From Eubacteriales bacterium (GTDB lineage Bacteria; Bacillota; Clostridia; Oscillospirales; Oscillospiraceae), in contig JAUNSH010000034.1 of the NCBI GenBank assembly GCA_030539285.1, positions 1 to 32,117 on the forward strand: a DNA stretch of 32,117 bases, written 5' to 3'. The notes under the pieces were generated by a model. It worked only from the letters and a program-made list of their open reading frames with translations, did not search any database and was not told the DNA's origin. Below, piece by piece: positions 29,084-32,117 of the stretch. The first letter of the stretch is position 1, and each line of letters opens with the position of its first letter. A program made the position numbers and the translations under genes.

Positions 29084-31246
29084 ATGCCATTGACCGCGAA
29101 ACAGATCCACGCGCGGCTGACCCAGATCAAGCCTCTGGTGGAAAACCGATCCCTCGATACCCTGCGCCGGGGGCAGAACGCTCTGGGGGAGCTGATGCGT
29201 ACCATCCACCATGCCCAGGTGCGGGTGAAGCGACACGATTTTGCAAATTTCCCCGCCGCCTGGGTGCTGCCCAGGGATCCGCGGCGGGAGGGCGTGATTT
29301 TGTACCTCCACGGCGGCGGCTACACCTGCGGCGGTCTGGAATACGCCCTGGGCTTTGGCTCCACTCTGGCGGACGAGTGCGGGGCCAGGGTATTTTGCGC
29401 CGCCTACCGGTTAGCCCCCGAGAGCCGGTTCCCGGCAGCTCTGGAGGACGCGGCGGAAGCCTACCAGTATTTGCTTGACAAGGGCTATCCGCCGGAGGAG
29501 ATCAGCCTGTGCGGCGAGAGCGCCGGCGGCGGCCTGTGCTACAGCCTGTGCATGTATCTGCGCCGGAAGGAAACGCCCCTGCCGGGGAGCATTGTTGCCA
29601 TCTCCCCCTGGGTGGACCTGACCGGGTCAGGGGAAAGCAACGAGACCAACCGGGACAAGGATGTATCCTTATCCAACGAGCAGCTGGAATTTTTCGCCCG
29701 GTGCTATACGGATACCCCTGAGGAGCCGCTGGTTTCTCCCCTGTTCGGGGACCTGACCGGGATGCCGCCGTCGCTGATCTTCGCCGGCGGAGAGGAGATC
29801 CTTCTCAGCGATGCCCAGCGGCTCCACGAAAGGCTGCAGCAGCAAAGCTGCAGTTCCCGGCTTTTTGTCCGCCAGTCACGCTGGCACGCCTATGTGCTCT
29901 ATTCCCTCCGGGAGGACAGGGAGGATTTGGCCCGGATCAACGCGTTTCTCAACAGATACCTTTCGCAGGAGCGGAAGCTGCGGTGGATGCGGCTGGACAA
30001 CGCCGCCAAGATCTACCCCGCTGCCCGGCGGCAGGGCTGGAGCAACGTGTTCCGGCTGTCGGTGACCCTGCGGGAGACGGTAGATAAACAGGTGCTCCAG
30101 TCCGCGCTGGATGTGACGGCCCGCCGCTTCCCCTCTGTCTGTGTCCGGCTGCGCCGGGGGCTGTTCTGGTACTACCTCCAGCAGCTGCGGCAGGCGCCCG
30201 CTGTGCGGGAGGAAAGCAGCTATCCCCTGACACTTATGTCCCGGGAGGAGACCCGGAAGTGCGCCATCCGGGTCATCGCCTATGAAAACCGCATCGCCGT
30301 GGAGTTTTTCCACTCCGTCACCGACGGAAACGGAGGGCTGATATTCCTGAAAAGCCTGACCGCCGAGTATTTGCAGCAGAAATACGGGGTGTCCGTTCCG
30401 GCGGAGGAGGGGGTGCTGGGCCGTCTGGAAGCGCCCCGGCCGGAGGAGCTGGAGGACAGCTTCCAAAAGTACGCCGGGACGGTCAGTGCCAGCCGCCGGG
30501 AGAACAACGCCTGGCACCCCTGCGGCACGCCGGAGCCGGACGGCTTCCTGAATCTGACCTGCTTCCGGCTGAACACCCGGGCGGCGCTGGCGAAGGCTCA
30601 CGAATACGGCGTCAGCCTCACCGCCTTCCTGTGCGCGGCTGCCATGATGGCGCTGCAGACCATGCAGGAAGACTGCGTGCCCAACCGGCGGCACAGAAAA
30701 CCCATCCGGGTGCTGATCCCGGTGAATCTGAGAAAGCTGTTTCCCAGCAGAAGCCTGCGGAATTTTGCCCTCTACACCACCCCGGAGATCGACCCCCGGC
30801 TGGGCAGCTATAACTTTGGGGAGATCTGTCAGGCGGTGCAGCACCGGCTGGGGCTGGACGTGAATCCCAAGGTCATGAGCACCCGCATCGCCGCCAATGT
30901 AAACAGCGAAAAGAGCATGATCGTGCGGATCATGCCCCTGTTTATCAAGAATTTTGTGATGAAAGCGGTGTTTGATCAGGTGGGAGAGAAAAAATCCTGC
31001 CTGTCCCTGTCCAATCTGGGAGCGGTAAGGCTGCCGCCGGAAATGGCGCGGTACGTGGAGCGCATGGACTTTATTTTGGGTGCCCAGGCAACTGGCACCC
31101 ATAACTGCGGGGTGCTGTCCTATGGGGACAGCCTGTATATCAACTTCATCCGCAGCATCCGGGAACCGGAGCTGGAAGCCCGGTTTTTTCAGGTACTGCG
31201 GGACTTAGGGCTGCCGGTGGAAGTGCAGACCAACAATCGGGAGTGA
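29084..31246 (+). CDS. Fusion of an alpha/beta-hydrolase (HSL-like esterase) and a condensation/alcohol-acyltransferase-type domain
   Basis: Two enzyme domains lie in one 720-residue chain. Residues about 1-298 are an HSL-type esterase: oxyanion motif HGGGY (76-80), nucleophile Ser146 in GESAGG, His268 in RWHAY, and Glu238 where Asp is usual. From about 300 a second domain starts RLDNAAKIYP, as in alcohol acetyltransferase and NRPS-condensation-like proteins, with the HxxxDG motif HSVTDG (His410, Asp414). No signal peptide or membrane helix is seen. The fusion suggests that one domain makes and the other breaks an acyl ester, or that the esterase acts as editing. Substrate unknown. Start ATG 29084 follows AAAGGA at 5 bases. 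It is followed by, and overlaps in regulation with, the zinc-ribbon gene, and diverges from the fatty-acid operon. Confidence 0.8.
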   Translation: MPLTAKQIHARLTQIKPLVENRSLDTLRRGQNALGELMRTIHHAQVRVKRHDFANFPAAWVLPRDPRREGVILYLHGGGYTCGGLEYALGFGSTLADECGARVFCAAYRLAPESRFPAALEDAAEAYQYLLDKGYPPEEISLCGESAGGGLCYSLCMYLRRKETPLPGSIVAISPWVDLTGSGESNETNRDKDVSLSNEQLEFFARCYTDTPEEPLVSPLFGDLTGMPPSLIFAGGEEILLSDAQRLHERLQQQSCSSRLFVRQSRWHAYVLYSLREDREDLARINAFLNRYLSQERKLRWMRLDNAAKIYPAARRQGWSNVFRLSVTLRETVDKQVLQSALDVTARRFPSVCVRLRRGLFWYYLQQLRQAPAVREESSYPLTLMSREETRKCAIRVIAYENRIAVEFFHSVTDGNGGLIFLKSLTAEYLQQKYGVSVPAEEGVLGRLEAPRPEELEDSFQKYAGTVSASRRENNAWHPCGTPEPDGFLNLTCFRLNTRAALAKAHEYGVSLTAFLCAAAMMALQTMQEDCVPNRRHRKPIRVLIPVNLRKLFPSRSLRNFALYTTPEIDPRLGSYNFGEICQAVQHRLGLDVNPKVMSTRIAANVNSEKSMIVRIMPLFIKNFVMKAVFDQVGEKKSCLSLSNLGAVRLPPEMARYVERMDFILGAQATGTHNCGVLSYGDSLYINFIRSIREPELEARFFQVLRDLGLPVEVQTNNRE

Positions 31247-31251
31247 ACTGT

Positions 31252-31947
31252 ATGTATTGTATTTCTTGCGGTGTCAAACTGGCGGACAGTGAAAAATGCT
31301 GTCCCCTGTGCGGAACGGTCCCCTTTCACCCGGATATCCCCCGGAGGGAGGGGAACCGCCTGTATCCTGCCGGGCGCTGCCCGAAACCGCAGGTAAGCCG
31401 GAGGGGCTTTCTGGGGGTCGTGACCATTCTGCTGCTGATCCCGGTGCTGGTATCGCTGATCTGCGACCTGAGCCTTCACGGCGGGATCACCTGGTCGGGC
31501 TATGTCATCGGCGGGATCGCCCTGAGCTATGTGGCCATGGTGCTGCCTCTGTGGTTCCGCCACCCCAATCCGGCAATTTTCGTGCCCTGCACCTTTGCGG
31601 CGGCCGGGCTGTATGTGCTGTATATCGATCTGACCGTAAAGGGCGGCTGGTTTCTGGGCTTTGCCTTCCCGGTGATCGGGTTTCTGGGCGTGCTGGTTTC
31701 GGCGGTGGTGATTTTGATACGATATCTGCGCCGGGGGGCGCTGTATATCTTCGGCGGCGCCCTGATCGGACTGGGAGCCTTTCTGCCGGTGATGGAGCTG
31801 CTGATGAAGAGGACCTTCCGCCTGCCAAAATTCGTGGGCTGGTCCTGGTATCCGCTGGTGGCGCTGGTGCTGCTGGGGGGTGCGCTGATCTTCCTGGCCT
31901 TGTGCCGCCCTGCCAGAGAAACCGTGGAGCGGAAGCTGTTTTTGTAG
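31252..31947 (+). CDS. Zinc-ribbon multi-pass membrane protein (DUF6320-like)
   Basis: A 231-residue protein of unknown function. The N-terminus carries a short zinc ribbon, CISC (3-6) and CPLC (17-20), and the rest holds about six membrane helices (from RGFLGVVTILLLIPVLVSLI onward) and a short basic tail. I believe it matches DUF6320, from memory; this should be searched. The ATG at 31252 is 8 bases from GGGAG, which overlaps the stop of the preceding gene; a GTG at 31243 is possible but has a poorer site. Pairing with the esterase/acyltransferase gene is tight, so it may be a membrane partner or acceptor handler of that enzyme. Confidence 0.75.
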   Translation: MYCISCGVKLADSEKCCPLCGTVPFHPDIPRREGNRLYPAGRCPKPQVSRRGFLGVVTILLLIPVLVSLICDLSLHGGITWSGYVIGGIALSYVAMVLPLWFRHPNPAIFVPCTFAAAGLYVLYIDLTVKGGWFLGFAFPVIGFLGVLVSAVVILIRYLRRGALYIFGGALIGLGAFLPVMELLMKRTFRLPKFVGWSWYPLVALVLLGGALIFLALCRPARETVERKLFL

Positions 31948-31975
31948 AGAAAAGCCATAGCCCCATCCACAAGAC

Positions 31976-32015
31976 GATCCCCCGCAGCCGGCAAGCCGGC
32001 TGCGGGGGATCTTTT
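31976..32015 (+). terminator. Intrinsic terminator after the zinc-ribbon gene
   Basis: GATCCCCCGCAGCCGGC (31976-31992) and its perfect complement (31995-32011) form a 17-bp stem with a 2-nt loop, followed by TTTT. It starts 28 bases after the stop codon, so the two-gene unit ends here. Confidence 0.9.
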
Positions 32016-32063
32016 CCGCGTTTGGAGGGAGTGATCAGGGATGCTTCGCGTGACATCTTCTCA

Positions 32064-32117
32064 TACTAATACCTGATAAAACCATTTGGTTTTATCAGGT
32101 AGACACCGCCTTTGGCG
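32064..32117. mobile_element. Start of a second MITE-like element (cut by window edge)
   Basis: TA (32064-32065) is followed by CTAATACCTGATAAAACC and a 13-bp hairpin stem (32071-32083 with 32088-32100, loop ATTT), then a second small hairpin CGCC-TTT-GGCG. The order end sequence, 13-bp hairpin, GC-rich hairpin is the same as in the element at 28795-28960. The other end is outside the window. Confidence 0.6.

Noticed and set aside
1-32117. tRNA, rRNA, integrase or attachment sites
   Set aside because: No cloverleaf, rRNA text or integrase motif was recognised when reading the intergenic regions; only the IS630-type end supports mobility.

Overview
The window looks like a chromosomal segment of a high-GC gut Clostridia member (Oscillospiraceae/Ruminococcaceae-like). 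The reasons are the FabK-type fatty-acid operon with embedded acetyl-CoA carboxylase genes, PAS and zinc-ribbon proteins typical of that group, strong AGGAGG ribosome sites, and several dispersed GC-rich intergenic repeats, including GGGCGGGTCAxTGACCCGCCC hairpins. The assignment rests on gene content only. I saw no rRNA, tRNA, CRISPR array or phage gene.

Layout. (1) 1-632: end of an IS630-family element and a separate ~253-bp element with inverted ends. (2) 633-5745, minus strand: complete branched-chain amino-acid ABC transporter operon livJ-livH-livM-livG-livF read from a good promoter at 5810-5838, with a repeat-rich livJ/livH spacer. (3) 6063-8057, plus: an unrecognised secreted, membrane-anchored surface protein. 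(4) 8115-10332, plus: molybdenum-cofactor operon moaA-moaC-mog, with a structured repeat in its leader. (5) 10485-17257, plus: phosphate-starvation locus pstS, pstC, pstA, pstB, phoU, and response regulator/sensor kinase phoP-phoR. Two nearly identical promoter regions precede pstS and pstC. (6) 17362-18960, minus: a PAS-sensor protein with a SARP-like winged helix. (7) 19073-28674, minus: fatty-acid synthesis operon in transcription order acpP-fabK-fabD-fabG-fabF-accB-fabZ-accC-accD-accA plus an AMP-forming acyl-CoA synthetase. (8) 28795-28960: a MITE-like structured element. (9) 29084-31947, plus: an esterase/acyltransferase fusion and a zinc-ribbon membrane protein, divergent from the fatty-acid operon. 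(10) 32064-end: start of a second MITE-like element.

How it fits together. Liv imports branched-chain amino acids and Pst imports phosphate under PhoPR control. The Acc proteins make malonyl-CoA, FabD loads it on ACP, and FabF/G/Z/K elongate. The acyl-CoA synthetase may activate free acids. No fabH is present next to acpP.

Most notable: fabF carries a single-base frameshift in a run of five G (plus strand) that removes the conserved last 47 residues. The IS630 end and both MITE-like elements share termini and apparent TA target sites. The pstS and pstC promoters share a duplicated TTTACA operator. The fusion protein plus zinc-ribbon partner is the best candidate for an under-described system.
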